NCBI GenBank assembly: GCA_016303195.1
Contig: JAEDMD010000078.1
Location: forward strand, 1-8,249
DNA: 8,249 nt
DNA from: Oscillospiraceae bacterium
GTDB lineage: Bacteria; Bacillota; Clostridia; Oscillospirales; Ruminococcaceae
Direction of reading: 5' to 3'
Positions within the stretch are counted from its first letter, which is position 1. The number at the start of each line of letters is the position of its first letter. Position numbers and translations under genes: made by a program. The notes under the pieces were generated by a model, which saw only the letters and a list, made by a program, of their open reading frames with translations, was not told where the DNA came from and searched no databases. Positions 7,612-8,249 of this stretch are shown here, piece after piece.

Positions 7612-8208
7612 ATGTATTGTTTCAGAATAGCAAAGGCAGGAAATGGCGAAAGATTCGTCACTTCAACGGCGGACACCGAAAGCAGGAAAGCCCTGCTTAA
7701 AGGAATAAAAAAGCAGGTTTCGGGGCAGTTTGCGATAATTGCGGCTGATGGATATGCAGAAATGTATTATTTCGGCGATGAACCTGAAAACGCAGAGAAA
7801 TATCTTTCGGATGCCGCAGATAATGCCGAAATTGAACAATACAGCGGAAAATCAGCACTTGTACATCTTCTCGGCAATTCATCCGAAATCGCTTCAGAAA
7901 TTGAAACAGCTTTCAATGAAAGTAAGGCATTGGATGTAAGCGGATTTGATGTGAACACAGTATTGCAGGCGGCAATGGGATTTTCAAAACGTGATTTTGC
8001 AGAAAACCGCACACAAGCGGCATCCGATGAAGCGGATGAAACGCTGAAAAAGCTGGCAATGCACAGTTTCAGACCGTTTACCGAACGTGTTCGTGAAGAA
8101 TTATCGGCAATGTCCCTTGAAGCATTGATAAAGCGTTTCAGAGAGGACATGGATGCTGAGCAGTTCTGCGCTGTTCTGGAAAGTATGAAAAAACTGATCG
8201 GAAAATAA
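7612..8208 (+). CDS. Hypothetical protein, third gene of the glycosidase operon
   Basis: I do not recognise this 198-residue protein. It starts at an ATG with AGGTGG (7599-7604) 7 nt upstream and lies 31 nt after the GH5 stop, with no terminator between, so it is probably in the same transcript. The N-terminal part (about 1-55) looks beta-rich, with FAIIAADGYAEMYYFGD. The middle (about 60-135) is acidic and alanine/serine-rich with predicted helices. The C-terminal part (about 140-198) is strongly helical and charged, including PFTERVREELSAMSLEALI and a closing MKKLIGK. There is no signal peptide, membrane segment or metal-binding motif; the cysteines are C3 and one near the end in EQFCAVLES. 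It looks like a soluble cytoplasmic protein. No function is assigned. The base composition resembles its neighbours, so there is no sign of recent transfer. Confidence 0.75.
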   Translation: MYCFRIAKAGNGERFVTSTADTESRKALLKGIKKQVSGQFAIIAADGYAEMYYFGDEPENAEKYLSDAADNAEIEQYSGKSALVHLLGNSSEIASEIETAFNESKALDVSGFDVNTVLQAAMGFSKRDFAENRTQAASDEADETLKKLAMHSFRPFTERVREELSAMSLEALIKRFREDMDAEQFCAVLESMKKLIGK

Positions 8209-8249
8209 AAAATCAGCCATAAGGGATGTAATTATCGGGGGCAAAATTT

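Noticed and set aside
8209..8249. GGGGG at 8237-8241 as a ribosome binding site for another gene beyond the right edge
   Set aside because: No start codon is inside the window, and the 41 bases are too few to judge. No terminator hairpin is visible here either, so the operon may continue, but this cannot be supported.

Overview
The window looks like a chromosomal segment from a low-to-mid GC, fibre-degrading Clostridia member. A Ruminococcus-like Oscillospiraceae bacterium is my best guess. The reasons are the clostridial-type two-domain acyl-CoA dehydratase activase, the strong GGAGG/GAGGTGA ribosome binding sites, and a cytoplasmic GH3/GH5 pair typical of fibrolytic gut and rumen Firmicutes. 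This is recognition from memory of the families, not a database result. All supported genes lie on the + strand.

Region 1 (1-4138) holds two overlapping genes of the 2-hydroxyacyl-CoA dehydratase activase (archerase) superfamily. The first is cut by the left window edge. It carries two tandem BadF/BcrA-type ATPase domains, each with a pair of cysteines, followed by a DUF2229-like (COG3580-type) region with its own cysteine cluster. The second gene (424 aa) is COG3581-like and overlaps the first by 14 bp. In many Firmicutes these parts form one protein of roughly 1400 residues; here they are split. No partner dehydratase subunits (HgdA/HgdB type) are in the window, so the substrate is unknown. 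A perfect 10-bp-stem intrinsic terminator closes this unit.

Region 2 (4139-4283) is a compact intergenic region containing that terminator and a near-consensus sigma-A promoter (TTGAAA, 17 bp, TATAAT with an extended -10 TG).

Region 3 (4284-8208) is a probable three-gene operon: a GH3 beta-glycosidase, a GH5 glycoside hydrolase, and a 198-residue protein I do not recognise. Both hydrolases have complete catalytic residue sets and no signal peptide, so they probably act in the cytoplasm on imported plant oligosaccharides such as beta-glucan or cello-oligosaccharide fragments, with the GH5 cutting oligomers and the GH3 releasing terminal sugars. The gaps (69 and 31 nt) hold no convincing promoter or terminator. 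The last 41 bases contain no gene.

I found no RNA genes, CRISPR arrays, insertion sequences or repeats. The most interesting points are the split, orphan activase/reductase pair and the uncharacterised third gene of the glycosidase operon. I do not see a clearly novel system.
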